From positions 123,451 to 187,450 of the forward strand of contig NZ_CAIWTY010000073.1 in the NCBI RefSeq assembly GCF_903915725.1: a DNA stretch of 64,000 bases. Direction: 5' to 3'. The translations under genes were made by a program, and so were the position numbers. Positions 45,870 through 54,330 of the stretch are shown here, in pieces. The notes beneath the pieces were generated by a model, which was given only the letters and a program-made list of their open reading frames with translations, made no database searches and had not been told where the DNA came from. Every line of letters starts with the position of its first letter. Position 1 is the first letter of the stretch. Source of the stretch: an uncultured Rhodopila sp. Lineage in GTDB: Bacteria; Pseudomonadota; Alphaproteobacteria; Acetobacterales; Acetobacteraceae.

Positions 45870-46388
45870 ATGCCGGACGATCGGATACCAGTCAGTCTGT
45901 ATGAACAGGACTTTGACGCCTGGGCCATGGGCCAGGCTGCCGCCCTGCGCGCTGTCCACGACGCCATCTTGAACGGCGCCGATGGTTCGGCGGAGTTGCT
46001 GCGGGCGATCGACTGGGAGAATCTGGCCGAGGAGATCGAAGGATTGGCCCGAAGAGACCGGCGGGAGCTGGCAAGCCGCCTCGCCCTGATCGTTGAACAC
46101 CTCGCCAGGCTGGAGTTCAGTTCTGCGACGGAGCCGCGGGCCGGATGGGTCACCACAGTCCGGCGGGAACGTGGCGACATCGCCGATATCCTGGAGGATA
46201 GCCCTTCGTTGCGGCATGAGGTGCCGGACCTGCTGGCGCGGCGGACAGGCAAGGCAATTCAGGTCGCTGCCGGGGCGCTCGAGTCGTATGGTGAACCGGA
46301 TACGGTGGTGGCCTGTCTGCGCCGCCTCGGCACGGGATATACCGTGGAAGAGGTCCTGGGCGACTGGATTCCCGTTCCGCCGCGTTGA
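45870..46388 (+). CDS. DUF29 family protein
   Basis: A 172-residue helical protein of the DUF29 family, common in cyanobacteria and proteobacteria, function unknown. Typical pattern: YEQDFDAWAMGQAAALR, IDWENLAEEIEGLARRDRRELASRL, LIVEHLARLE, and a C-terminal TVEEVLGDWIPVPPR. The start ATG 45870 begins the conserved part; upstream codons lie inside mrp in another frame. Confidence 0.85.
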   Translation: MPDDRIPVSLYEQDFDAWAMGQAAALRAVHDAILNGADGSAELLRAIDWENLAEEIEGLARRDRRELASRLALIVEHLARLEFSSATEPRAGWVTTVRRERGDIADILEDSPSLRHEVPDLLARRTGKAIQVAAGALESYGEPDTVVACLRRLGTGYTVEEVLGDWIPVPPR

Positions 46389-46389
46389 C

Positions 46390-47055
46390 TCATCGCACTT
46401 TCCGGGTCGCAAACCCGCATTGCGTGAGCGCCGCCAGCATGTGCGGCGGCGGTCGGGCGGTGGCATCGACGGGTGGGTCGAGCGGCAGGTGGATGGCGCG
46501 CGCCAGCAGATGCAGCCCGCCGCCGCCGGTGCCGTAGCGTTCGTCTCCCAGAATCGGCGTGCCGAGCATCGCGCAATGCACGCGGATCTGGTGGGTGCGG
46601 CCGGTCCGTGGCCGGAGTTCCAGCCATGTGAGGCCGCCGCCGTTGCCGAGCACGCGCCAGTCCGTTATGGCCGGCTGAGCGGAGCCGGGGTCGGCCACCA
46701 TCCGCCACCCCGTGCGGTCGGTGATCTTGCGCAGCGGTGCGGATACCGTTCCGTCCGTGGCGTTCACGGCGCCTTCGACTACCGCCCAATAGGTCTTGCG
46801 GACTGACCCGGAGGCGAACAGCGCCTGGGCGGCGATCAGCGCGGCCTTGCGCAAGGCGATGACGAGGCAGCCGGAGGTGCTGGCGTCGAGCCGGTGGGCA
46901 AGCCACGGGCCATCCTTGCGGCCGGAGAACTGGGCGAAAACATCCTCCACGCTGGGGCCACCCGATGGTCCAGCATGCACGGGCAGGCCAGGCGGCTTGT
47001 CGATGACGACGAAGCGCTGGTCCTGGAACAGACGGGCCGGGGCGGGGAGCGCCAT
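46390..47055 (-). CDS. RluA family pseudouridine synthase
   Basis: Isomerises uridine to pseudouridine in rRNA or tRNA. 221 residues from ATG 47055: FVVIDKPPGLPVHAG, catalytic Asp in HRLDASTSGCLV, and LRPRTGRTHQIRVHCAMLGTPILGDERYG. No S4 domain, so it resembles the compact RluA/TruC type rather than RluC/D. Target site unknown. Convergent with the DUF29 gene, 1 nt apart. Confidence 0.9.
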   Translation of the reverse strand: MALPAPARLFQDQRFVVIDKPPGLPVHAGPSGGPSVEDVFAQFSGRKDGPWLAHRLDASTSGCLVIALRKAALIAAQALFASGSVRKTYWAVVEGAVNATDGTVSAPLRKITDRTGWRMVADPGSAQPAITDWRVLGNGGGLTWLELRPRTGRTHQIRVHCAMLGTPILGDERYGTGGGGLHLLARAIHLPLDPPVDATARPPPHMLAALTQCGFATRKVR

Positions 47056-47445
47056 GCCGGGAGGCTTATGGATGTTTGCCGGCGGGGCGCAAGCTTGAAG
47101 GTTGGAGCCACCGAGCCGCGCTGTTGGTAAACCCCGCAATCCCGGACAACGTCGCGGTTGGCGATAGTTCGGCCCTTCGCAAGGGAAGCTCCGCGCGGAC
47201 CCTCCCGTACTCGACCGTTGGAGCGTGCCGTGCCGCTATATGCGTCCGACGCTTTGGCAACGAAACGAGCAGGCCGCTGCCGGGTCCTGACCTTTCGGTG
47301 AGGCCTACAGTCAATCTCGGGGCGATGTGACGTCAGTCACAGAGCGTTCGCAAGAATAAGGGCTGACTGCACCCGTCACGCCGCAACCGGCGCCAATCAT
47401 AACAAATGATTAATGCGCTCCAACCTTACGCCGGGAGGTCCAGTT
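47056..47445. other. 390-bp divergent intergenic region, no gene seen
   Basis: Between the pseudouridine synthase and the TSUP permease. No frame here looks coding. It presumably carries both promoters. The right part (about 47340-47410) is AT-richer (for example CATAACAAATGATTAATG), the likely permease promoter area; I cannot fix -35 and -10 boxes with confidence. Confidence 0.4.
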
Positions 47446-48327
47446 ATGGAAACGATTTTTCGCGCACCGAAAACATCGCCGGACCTGTCGCCGCCCACGC
47501 GTCAAAAGACCATCCGCCTGTCCGCAGCCCGCAGATACACGCGCCGGGCAATGATCCTTGCCGCCGCCGCCCTTTACGTTGCTGTTATGATCAGCCGGGA
47601 TGGTCATAACGCCCCCGTCATCGCTTCGATTTCAATGGCTGCATTCTTGGGCAGCATTGCCGGCTTCGCGTTTTCCGCCATCTGCGGGGCCGTATTGTTC
47701 CATCTCTCGGATGATCCTGTCAGAGTTGTGGAGATTATGATCGTCTGCAGCATCGCCAATCAGGCCTCGATGACATGGTCACTGCGTCACCATATCGACT
47801 GGCGGATCCTGAGCATCTACCTGGCCGGCGGCGCGATCGGTGTGGCCGGCGGCGTCTGGGTCCTGTTGCACGCCGATCGTTGGACTTATACCCATGGGAT
47901 CGGGGCGTTCCTGCTGGCGTACGGCGTATTCATGCTGTTCCGCAAGCCGATGGTCCTGAACTTCCATCATCCGGCACTGGACGTCGTCATTGGCATGCTC
48001 GGCGGTGTCACCGGCGGCGCAGCCGGTTTTCCCAGCGCCGCACTTTCGATCTGGATCGGCACCAAAGGCTGGGATCGGCTGCGCCAGCGCGCCGTCCTGC
48101 AGCCGTTCATCCTGATCATGCAGGTGGCCGCACTTCTGGGCATCAGCCTGGCGCAGCCACACGCAGCGGGACTCACCGGACTGCCCTTTAGCAGCCTGAC
48201 ATTCATTCCAATTTCGCTTCTCGGCACATCGCTTGGCATGGCGCTGTGCAGCCGGATGTCGGACCTTCAGTTTGCAAAGGCAGTGAATGTCATGCTGATC
48301 GTTTCAGGACTGGGATTTGTGCTGTAA
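47446..48327 (+). CDS. TSUP (TauE/SafE-type) permease
   Basis: Inner-membrane protein of 293 residues with about eight helices, of the TauE/SafE family that exports or imports sulfite, sulfoacetate and related anions. Visible: ISMAAFLGSIAGFAFSAICGA, FLLAYGVFMLF, VIGMLGGVTGGAAGFPSAALSIWIG, the second half-repeat with its Gly-rich turn. The unusual N-terminus is a basic cytoplasmic extension of about 35 residues. GGGAGG 8 nt before ATG 47446 decides the start over the ATG at 47413. Substrate unknown. Confidence 0.88.
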   Translation: METIFRAPKTSPDLSPPTRQKTIRLSAARRYTRRAMILAAAALYVAVMISRDGHNAPVIASISMAAFLGSIAGFAFSAICGAVLFHLSDDPVRVVEIMIVCSIANQASMTWSLRHHIDWRILSIYLAGGAIGVAGGVWVLLHADRWTYTHGIGAFLLAYGVFMLFRKPMVLNFHHPALDVVIGMLGGVTGGAAGFPSAALSIWIGTKGWDRLRQRAVLQPFILIMQVAALLGISLAQPHAAGLTGLPFSSLTFIPISLLGTSLGMALCSRMSDLQFAKAVNVMLIVSGLGFVL

Positions 48328-48359
48328 AGCAGGAATATCCCTGTCAGGAAATAAATAGC

Positions 48360-49553
48360 CTATCCCGCCCGCACCCTCCGGCTCTCCGTCCGCAACTGCC
48401 CGCAAGCCGCCAGAATATCCTGCCCCCGCGGCATCCGTATCGGCGAGGCAAACCCCGCCGCGTTCACGATCCCGGCGAACCGCTCCAGCGCCGCCTTGCC
48501 GCTCGGCTCGAACCGCGACCCGGGCCAGGCATTGAACGGGATCAGGTTCACCTTCGCCGGCAGCCCGGCGATCAGCCGCACCAGCTCCCGCGCCTCGGCC
48601 TCCGAGTCGTTCACGCCCTTCAGCATGATATACTCGAACGTAATCCGCCGGGCGTTGGAGGACCCCGGATACCGCCGGCACGCCGCCATCAGCTCGCGGA
48701 TGGGATACTTCCGGTTCAGCGGCACCAGCTCGTCCCGCAGATCATCGCGCACCGCATGCAGCGACACCGCCAGGTTCACCCCCAGCTCCGCCCCCGCCCG
48801 GTCCATCATCGGCACCACGCCCGCGGTGGACAGTGTGATCCGCCGCCGCGACAGGCCGATGCCCTCGCCATCCATGACGATCTTCATCGCCTTGGCGACG
48901 TTGGCGTAATTATACAGCGGCTCGCCCATCCCCATCAGCACGATGGTGGACAGCAGGCGGGGGATTTCGCCCTTCGGCGACGGCCACTCCCCATACGAGT
49001 CCCGCGCCGCCATGAACTGCCCGACGATCTCCGCGGCGCCCAGGTTGCGCACCAGAGTCTGGGTCCCGGTATGGCAGAACCGGCACGACAGGGTGCAGCC
49101 GACCTGGGAGGAGATGCAAACGGCGCCGCGGTCCTCGGCGGGATCGGGGATGTAGACCGTCTCCGCCTCCTGCCCGTCGCGGAAGCGGAACAGCCATTTG
49201 CGGGTCTCGTCGCTGCTGGTCTGCTCCGTCGCGATGGACGGCCGCCCGATGAGGAACCGCTCCGCCAGCTTCGCCTGCAACGGCTTGGCGATCGAAGACA
49301 TGCGGCTGAAATCGGTGACACCCTGGTGGTAGATCCAGTGCCACAACTGCTTGACCCGAAACGCCGGCTCGCCGATGGCGGCCATCTCCACGCCCAGTTC
49401 GGCGCGGTCCATGCCGACGAGTTCCCGCCGCCCGTCCGGCAGCGCCGCCGCGGGGGGGTCGAACAGCGCCGACTTTGCCAGGATGCGGTCGCGGTCCGCG
49501 GCCGAAAGGCCGCTCATTTCGCGGGCCGAGAGCTCGCTCACTTCGCGGGGCAC
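48360..49553 (-). CDS. rlmN: Dual-specificity rRNA/tRNA methyltransferase RlmN
   Basis: Radical SAM enzyme methylating C2 of A2503 in 23S rRNA and A37 in tRNAs. 397 residues: WLFRFRDGQEAETVYIP, the Cx3Cx2C cluster motif in CTLSCRFCHTG, NIVLMGMGEP-like STIVLMGMGEPLYNY, and FEYIMLKGVNDS. Starts inside the end of the ialB-like gene (16-nt overlap), so it is co-translated with it. Confidence 0.95.
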   Translation of the reverse strand: MPREVSELSAREMSGLSAADRDRILAKSALFDPPAAALPDGRRELVGMDRAELGVEMAAIGEPAFRVKQLWHWIYHQGVTDFSRMSSIAKPLQAKLAERFLIGRPSIATEQTSSDETRKWLFRFRDGQEAETVYIPDPAEDRGAVCISSQVGCTLSCRFCHTGTQTLVRNLGAAEIVGQFMAARDSYGEWPSPKGEIPRLLSTIVLMGMGEPLYNYANVAKAMKIVMDGEGIGLSRRRITLSTAGVVPMMDRAGAELGVNLAVSLHAVRDDLRDELVPLNRKYPIRELMAACRRYPGSSNARRITFEYIMLKGVNDSEAEARELVRLIAGLPAKVNLIPFNAWPGSRFEPSGKAALERFAGIVNAAGFASPIRMPRGQDILAACGQLRTESRRVRAG

Positions 49554-50068
49554 GCCTTGACGATGGCCGCATAGGCCGGGCCGAAGCCCTTCAGGCTGAA
49601 CGTATCCGTCACCGAGACCTCCTTGGGGCCGGGGGAGCGCGCGATGGCCCGGCCGCCTTTGTGCAACGCCGCCACCGCCGCCTTCCCGTCACGGGCGAAC
49701 GCAGCCCGTTGGGCGGTATAAAAATCCAGCCCCGCCTGTTCCACCTGCACCGTCACCGCCGCGTTCGGAGCGTAGGTGAACCCCGCCTCGATCGCCACAG
49801 CATCGCGGCCGGAGGCGCGTTCGGTCACGGTCAGGATGACCGACCCGCGACCCGGCAGGACAGGGGACGAGCTTTGGACACGGGTGAATGCGTAGCACAC
49901 GGTCTGCCCTCCCTCCTGATGCGTCGCCGCGGTCCAGTCATCGAACTTGCCGATAGACTTGGGGCCGGCGGCGGCCGGATGCGAGGGGGCCGATTTTTTG
50001 GTCTCAGCCGAGGCGGGCGGAGCCAGAACCAGCAGAAGGGCGGGAATCCACAGCAGATGTCTGATCAT
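49538..50068 (-). CDS. Invasion-associated locus B (IalB) family protein
   Basis: Periplasmic protein of 176 residues, with signal peptide MIRHLLWIPALLLVLAPPASA from ATG 50068. The mature domain has the IalB pattern: IGKFDDWTAATHQEGGQTVCYAFTR, VILTVTERASGRDAVAIEAGF and a final FSLKGFGPAYAAIVKACPAK with the paired cysteines. The name comes from Bartonella, but the family is widespread in non-pathogens and usually sits before rlmN, as here. Role unknown. Confidence 0.88.
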   Translation of the reverse strand: MIRHLLWIPALLLVLAPPASAETKKSAPSHPAAAGPKSIGKFDDWTAATHQEGGQTVCYAFTRVQSSSPVLPGRGSVILTVTERASGRDAVAIEAGFTYAPNAAVTVQVEQAGLDFYTAQRAAFARDGKAAVAALHKGGRAIARSPGPKEVSVTDTFSLKGFGPAYAAIVKACPAK

Positions 50069-50116
50069 GCGGCGCAGCAATAGTGCCGGCTCCGGCGCCA
50101 AACAAGCGTTACGCGC

Positions 50117-50704
50117 TCATGGCTTCTTCGCGTTCGTGTCAGGCTGCGCCAGCCAGTCCGGAATGGTCCGTCTGAACCGCGGCGGCCCATGCCCCGTCGC
50201 CTCCAACTTGCCGATCGGCCCGCGCGAGCCGACGGGACGCTCGGCGAAGCGGCCGTGCTGGAGCAGGCGGTCATACAGCACCAGGGCGCCGGCCACCGCC
50301 AGGTTCAGCGAGAACCGGGTCGGAATTTTCACCACGTGGTCGCAACGGGACAGCAGCGCGTCAGACAGGCCGGCGCGCTCCGGCCCGAGGACATAGGCGG
50401 CGTTCAGCGGGTGGCGGAAGGAGGGCAGATCGACCGCGTCATCCACCCGTTCGATGCCGACAAGCACACAGCCGCGCGGCAGGGACAGTTCCCCGACCGA
50501 TGCGTAGCGCCACATCGGCACATGCAGCGGCGTATCCGCGGTGTCGGCGGTGCGCCCGGCGCGGGCGTCCCAGCCGGTGCCGATGGTGAAGCAGAACGCC
50601 GCGCCGAAGGCGTGCCCGGTCCGCAGCAGCGCGCCCACGTTGGCGGATTTCGAGATGCCCTCGGCACCGATGCCAAAATAGCCGCGTGATCTGGCTTCAA
50701 CCAT
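50117..50704 (-). CDS. SpoU/TrmH family (SPOUT) RNA methyltransferase
   Basis: 2'-O-methyltransferase-like protein of 195 residues. GISKSANVGALLRTGHAFGAAF (motif 1), AYVLGPERAGLSDALLSRCDHVVKIPT (motif 2) and FSLNLAVAGALVLYDRL (motif 3) form the knotted SPOUT fold. tRNA or rRNA target unknown. The C-terminal 40 residues are a basic, Pro-rich tail. Its start abuts the divergent methyltransferase gene. Confidence 0.88.
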   Translation of the reverse strand: MVEARSRGYFGIGAEGISKSANVGALLRTGHAFGAAFCFTIGTGWDARAGRTADTADTPLHVPMWRYASVGELSLPRGCVLVGIERVDDAVDLPSFRHPLNAAYVLGPERAGLSDALLSRCDHVVKIPTRFSLNLAVAGALVLYDRLLQHGRFAERPVGSRGPIGKLEATGHGPPRFRRTIPDWLAQPDTNAKKP

Positions 50705-50726
50705 GCGGGCGGTCTATGCGAGGGGC

Positions 50727-51977
50727 ATGACAGATGCAATCGATCAGCACCTCGCCGAACAGTACGAGGCGTATCCCTATCCGAAACGCGATCCGCGCGA
50801 CGAGGCGAAGCGGCTGATCGTCGGCAGCCCGAGCCATATAAGGGAGATCGACCACTGGGTGTTCGGTGCCGCCCGCCCCGCCAGCGAGCCGTTGCGCGTG
50901 CTGATCGCCGGAGGCGGCACCGGCGATGCAACTATCATGCTATCGCAACAGATGACGCGGCTCGGGCGGCCGGGGACGGTTACGTGGCTGGATCGCTCCG
51001 CCGCCGCGCTGGCCACCGCCCGCGGGCGGGCCGAGGTCCGGGGTCTTGCGAACATTGTCTGGGATCAGCGGTCGCTGCTCGACCTGCCCCGATCGGGTTT
51101 GGGGCCGTTCGACTACATCGATTGCTGCGGCGTGCTGCATCATCTGCCGGACCCGGCGGAGGGGGTGCGGGCGCTGCTGTCGGTGCTGGCGCCGGGCGGC
51201 GGGATGGGGCTGATGGTGTATGCGCCGCATGGGCGGACGGGCGTGTACATGATGCAGGACGTGATGCGCCGGCTGGCGCCGCCGTGGCAGCCGCCCCAGC
51301 AGCGCCTGGACATCGCGCGGCGGGTAATGAAGCACCTGCCGGAGACGCAATGGCTGCGCCACAACCGGTATTTCGACGATCATATCAATGGCGGCGATGC
51401 CGGGCTGTACGATCTCCTGCTGAATCCGCGTGACCGTTACTTCACCGTGCCGCAACTGGAGGACCTGCTGGGCGGGGCGGGGCTGCGGGTGACCTGCTGG
51501 GTGGAGCCGATACGGTATGATCCAGCACCAATGCTGCCGGACCCGAAGCTGCGGGCGCGGCTGGAGGGGATGGATGTGACCGAGCGGGCCGCTCTGGCCG
51601 AGAGCCTGGCCGGCAACATGGCGGTGCACATCCTGTATTGCGTGCGCTCGGATGACCCGGTGCGACAGCCGGACCCGGATGCGGGGGATGCCGTGCCGGT
51701 CTACCGGGAAATGGATGGCGAGACGCTGGTGAAGGGGATTCGACCGGACGGGACGCTGATCGTGACGTTCGATGGGCTGCGGATACCGGTGACGCTGCCG
51801 CCGCTGGCCTCGGCGATCCTGCCGCTGATCGACGGGCAGCGGAATGTGGCTCAGATCGCGGCGGTGCTGGCGGCGCGGGGGATCAAGGCGGAGGCATTCG
51901 TAATGGCGTGGCGGCAGACGTTCGCGGCGCTGGAGCGGGTCAACCGGGTGCTGCTGGCGGCGCCGGCGGGGGTTTGA
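50727..51977 (+). CDS. Two-domain class I SAM-dependent methyltransferase
   Basis: A 416-residue protein. The N-terminal Rossmann domain begins EQYEAYPYPKRDPRDEAKRL and has motif I VLIAGGGTGDATIML and FDYIDCCGVLHHLPDPAEGVRALLSVLAPGG; EAYPYP is typical of the tRNA/metabolite methyltransferases called class I in alphaproteobacteria. The last roughly 90 residues (REMDGETLVKGIRPDGTL ... LPLIDGQRNVAQIAAVLAARG) form a separate winged-helix-like module. ATG 50727 preferred over 50703, which lies in the divergent gene's start. A decayed copy of the C-terminal part lies at 52711-53098. Confidence 0.82.
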   Translation: MTDAIDQHLAEQYEAYPYPKRDPRDEAKRLIVGSPSHIREIDHWVFGAARPASEPLRVLIAGGGTGDATIMLSQQMTRLGRPGTVTWLDRSAAALATARGRAEVRGLANIVWDQRSLLDLPRSGLGPFDYIDCCGVLHHLPDPAEGVRALLSVLAPGGGMGLMVYAPHGRTGVYMMQDVMRRLAPPWQPPQQRLDIARRVMKHLPETQWLRHNRYFDDHINGGDAGLYDLLLNPRDRYFTVPQLEDLLGGAGLRVTCWVEPIRYDPAPMLPDPKLRARLEGMDVTERAALAESLAGNMAVHILYCVRSDDPVRQPDPDAGDAVPVYREMDGETLVKGIRPDGTLIVTFDGLRIPVTLPPLASAILPLIDGQRNVAQIAAVLAARGIKAEAFVMAWRQTFAALERVNRVLLAAPAGV

Positions 51978-52011
51978 AGGAGCGCTGCGCCGGGGCCCGC
52001 GGGCTCCGGCG

Positions 52012-52443
52012 TCAATGCCTTCCGGAAATCTCGTCAACGCGGACCTGGACGGCCTTCAACTGACGCCACATGACGGACATCTGCTCGCGCATCTGCTTCA
52101 GGTCCTCGCGGGTGTTGTCGTTGGCTTGGCGGGCGGAATCGACCGCGCCCATGTTCACCGCGATATCATCCTGGATGGCCGTGACGGCGTTTTGCAAACG
52201 GTCGATGCGCTCCATGATGTCGGCACGCGTCTTGAACAACTCCTCGCGGAGGCCATCCTGCTTGCCTTCAAGCCGGATCAAATCGTCGCGCATGCTCCCC
52301 TGACCGGCTTCGAGCCGGATCAGATCGTCGCGCATGCTCCCCTGACCGGCTTCGAGCCGGATCAGATCGTCGCGCATGCTCCCCTGACCGGCTTCGAGCC
52401 GATCCAGTGTTGCCAGAATGCGGTTGGTCAGGTCCTCGTTCAT
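52012..52443 (-). CDS. Coiled-coil protein with 14-residue repeats
   Basis: A 143-residue hydrophilic protein from ATG 52443, preceded by AGGAGA. After MNEDLTNRILATLDR come three perfect copies of LEAGQGSMRDDLIR and one diverged copy (LEGKQDGLREELFK), then a long heptad helix (RADIMERIDRLQNAVTAIQDD ... LKQMREQMSVMWRQLKAVQVRVDEI). 14 residues equals two heptads, so the repeats extend a coiled coil. No membrane segment. Function unknown; resembles small coiled-coil partner proteins. Confidence 0.75.
   Translation of the reverse strand: MNEDLTNRILATLDRLEAGQGSMRDDLIRLEAGQGSMRDDLIRLEAGQGSMRDDLIRLEGKQDGLREELFKTRADIMERIDRLQNAVTAIQDDIAVNMGAVDSARQANDNTREDLKQMREQMSVMWRQLKAVQVRVDEISGRH
52273..52398. 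repeat. Three tandem copies of a 42-bp repeat
   Basis: Copies at 52273-52314, 52315-52356 and 52357-52398; the last two are identical and the first differs by one base (A for G near 52281). They lie inside the coiled-coil gene, in frame, each adding 14 residues. Near-identity implies recent expansion, so copy number is likely to vary between strains. Confidence 0.95.
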
Positions 52444-52710
52444 GGTGTCTCCTGCGGACGGATATTGGGGGATGGCGGCGGCCCGATGCAACCGGCCTGG
52501 CGCGGTCGGCGCCTGTGCGGAGCCATTCCTGGCTGACCTGGCAGTCCGCGGCCAGGGCGACAAAGCCGCTGAAACGTTCAGTTCCTTGATGCAGGGTCTT
52601 GCGGCATGGTCAATCAACTCATCGCCTCAGCAAATGCATAACCTTGTATGTTCTTCTTTTTTACTTAATTTTATTGCGCTTGACAAGCGATACCATCCTG
52701 GCTCAGCAGC

Positions 52711-53098
52711 TTTTGAGCAAGGGCGAAGCCCTGGCCGAGAGTGCGGCCGTCAACGTGGCAGTGCACATTCTGTATTGCGTGCCGTCGGACGATCCGCTGC
52801 GGCAACCGGACCGGCAGGCGGACGATGCCGTGGGATATACCGGGAGTTGGATGGCGAGACGCTGGCGCAGGGCTTCCGGCCGACCGGGAGGTTCATAATG
52901 ACGTTCGATGGGCCGCGCACACGGATCACGCCGCCACCGTCGGCCCGGGCAATCCTGCCGCTTATCGACGAACAGCGGAGCATATTGGCCGGGCGGTGGC
53001 TCAGGGCTGAAGCGTGCGGGAAAGCGTGGCACCAAACGTTTGCTGTGCTGGAGCGGGTCAGCCGGGTCCTGCCGCCGCGACTTCAGTGCGTCGCGTAA
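52711..53098 (+). pseudogene. Decayed partial copy of the C-terminus of the two-domain methyltransferase
   Basis: In one frame it reads GEALAESAAVNVAVHILYCVPSDDPLRQPD, matching ALAESLAGNMAVHILYCVRSDDPVRQPD of the gene at 50727-51977. One base is missing after GCCGTG near 52832, so the match continues in another frame: YRELDGETLAQGFRPTGRF, MTFDGPRTRITPPPSARAILPLIDEQRS, then a short deletion and AWHQTFAVLERVSRVLPP to a stop at 53098. The N-terminal methyltransferase domain is absent. Confidence 0.88.
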
Positions 53099-53535
53099 AC
53101 ACTATCCCCGGCCGGGGTGCCAAACAGCACGACGGTATACGGCTCGCCCGGCTGGTCCATGCCCGGCGCCGAAGCCGGCATCCCCGGAGCCGAAACGCCC
53201 CTCGCCTCCGGCCGATCGGCCAGGAGGCGGATGACGTCGGCGGCGGGGACGTGACCCTCGACGACGTAGGAGTCGATGACGGCGGTGTGACAGGATTGCA
53301 GCGCATCGGGCACGCCGCGCTGCCGCTTGATCGCCGCCATGTCGCTGGTGTCATGCACGGTGACGCTGAACCCGGCCGCCTGCATGGGGCGCACCCAGCC
53401 GCCGCAACAGCCGCAACTGGCGTCTTTCCAGACCGTTAGCGGCGGCAGCGTTCCGGCTCGGGCCACGAGCGGCAGGGCGACGCAAGCGGCGCCGAGAAAA
53501 AGCGCGTTCCGCCGGGTTGTTAGTGCGGATGTCAC
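53083..53535 (-). CDS. DUF411 family copper/metal-associated protein
   Basis: Exported protein of 150 residues of the DUF411 family, often linked to copper handling. A twin-arginine leader TTRRNALFLGAACVALPLVARAG precedes the hallmark VWKDASCGCCGGWVRPMQAAGF, which carries three closely spaced Cys, then GVPDALQSCHTAVIDSYVVEGHVPAADVIRLLA. The GTG at 53535 is preferred, with AGGAG about 10 nt upstream; the open frame to 53616 adds no leader-like sequence. Its end overlaps the methyltransferase pseudogene by 16 nt. Confidence 0.88.
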   Translation of the reverse strand: MTSALTTRRNALFLGAACVALPLVARAGTLPPLTVWKDASCGCCGGWVRPMQAAGFSVTVHDTSDMAAIKRQRGVPDALQSCHTAVIDSYVVEGHVPAADVIRLLADRPEARGVSAPGMPASAPGMDQPGEPYTVVLFGTPAGDSVYATH

Positions 53536-53684
53536 GACGGCGGTCTCCTGACGATGATTGCCCGTCCGTGCACGGAGGGACGCCGCCGCCATTATAGCCG
53601 GCGAGAAAGCCTGCATTGATTTCAGTCAAGGCGGGGCGGCCGAACACCATGGAAATGCCGTACTTACGGATTATCTCTACCGCG

Positions 53685-54323
53685 ATGGCGCCCCCAACCA
53701 CCCTGATCGTCTACACCGACTACAAAAGTCCCTACGCCTTCCTCGCCAAGGACCGGATTTACGCATTGGCGGACGACACCGGGGCGAAGATCGACTGGCG
53801 ACCGTATGTGCTGGACGTTCCCCGCTACCTCGGCAGTGCGACCGTCAGCGAAGACGGCGCCGTCACCGAGGCGGACCGGAACCCGCACCAATGGCGGCGC
53901 ATCCGCTACATGTTCATGGACTGCCGCCGCCAGGCCCGGAAACAGGGCCTCGTCCTGCGCAGCACACGGAAGATTTGGGATTCGCGCAGCGCCGCCGCCG
54001 GCATGCTATTCGCCCAACGCCACGGCCCGGACGTATTCCGCCGCTACCACGACGCGGTCTTCGAACGCTTCTGGCAGCGCGACCTGGATATCGAGGACAC
54101 CTCTGCGCTTGCCGATGTCCTGTCGGAGGCTGGCGCCGGCGGGTTCGAGGCGTTCCTGCCAGACGGCCTCGCCGAAGTGGAGTCCATCAGCCGGGCGGCC
54201 GAAGCCGACGGCGTCTTCGGCGTCCCGACCTTCATCCTGGACGGCGAGATGTTCTGGGGCAGCGAACATCTGCCGGATATTCGAGCATTGCTGCGCGACC
54301 GGGAGCCGCAAGCCGCATTATAG
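53685..54323 (+). CDS. DsbA-fold protein, 2-hydroxychromene-2-carboxylate isomerase-like
   Basis: Thioredoxin-fold (kappa-GST/HCCA isomerase) protein of 212 residues. VYTDYKSPYAFLAKDRIYAL has the SPYAF active-site Ser region instead of a CxxC, and GVFGVPTFILDGEMFWGSEHLPDI carries the cis-Pro and FWG motif of glutathione-dependent HCCA isomerases. Substrate unknown; no naphthalene-type catabolic genes are adjacent. ATG 53685 is chosen; 53649 is a possible alternative. Confidence 0.85.
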   Translation: MAPPTTLIVYTDYKSPYAFLAKDRIYALADDTGAKIDWRPYVLDVPRYLGSATVSEDGAVTEADRNPHQWRRIRYMFMDCRRQARKQGLVLRSTRKIWDSRSAAAGMLFAQRHGPDVFRRYHDAVFERFWQRDLDIEDTSALADVLSEAGAGGFEAFLPDGLAEVESISRAAEADGVFGVPTFILDGEMFWGSEHLPDIRALLRDREPQAAL

Positions 54324-54330
54324 TCCGGGT

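Noticed and set aside
49538..50068. Virulence factor call for the IalB-like protein
   Set aside because: The family is widespread in free-living alphaproteobacteria next to rlmN; the name alone does not support a pathogenic role.
52273..52398. Possible CRISPR array
   Set aside because: The 42-bp units are directly contiguous without unique spacers and are in frame within a coiled-coil gene.
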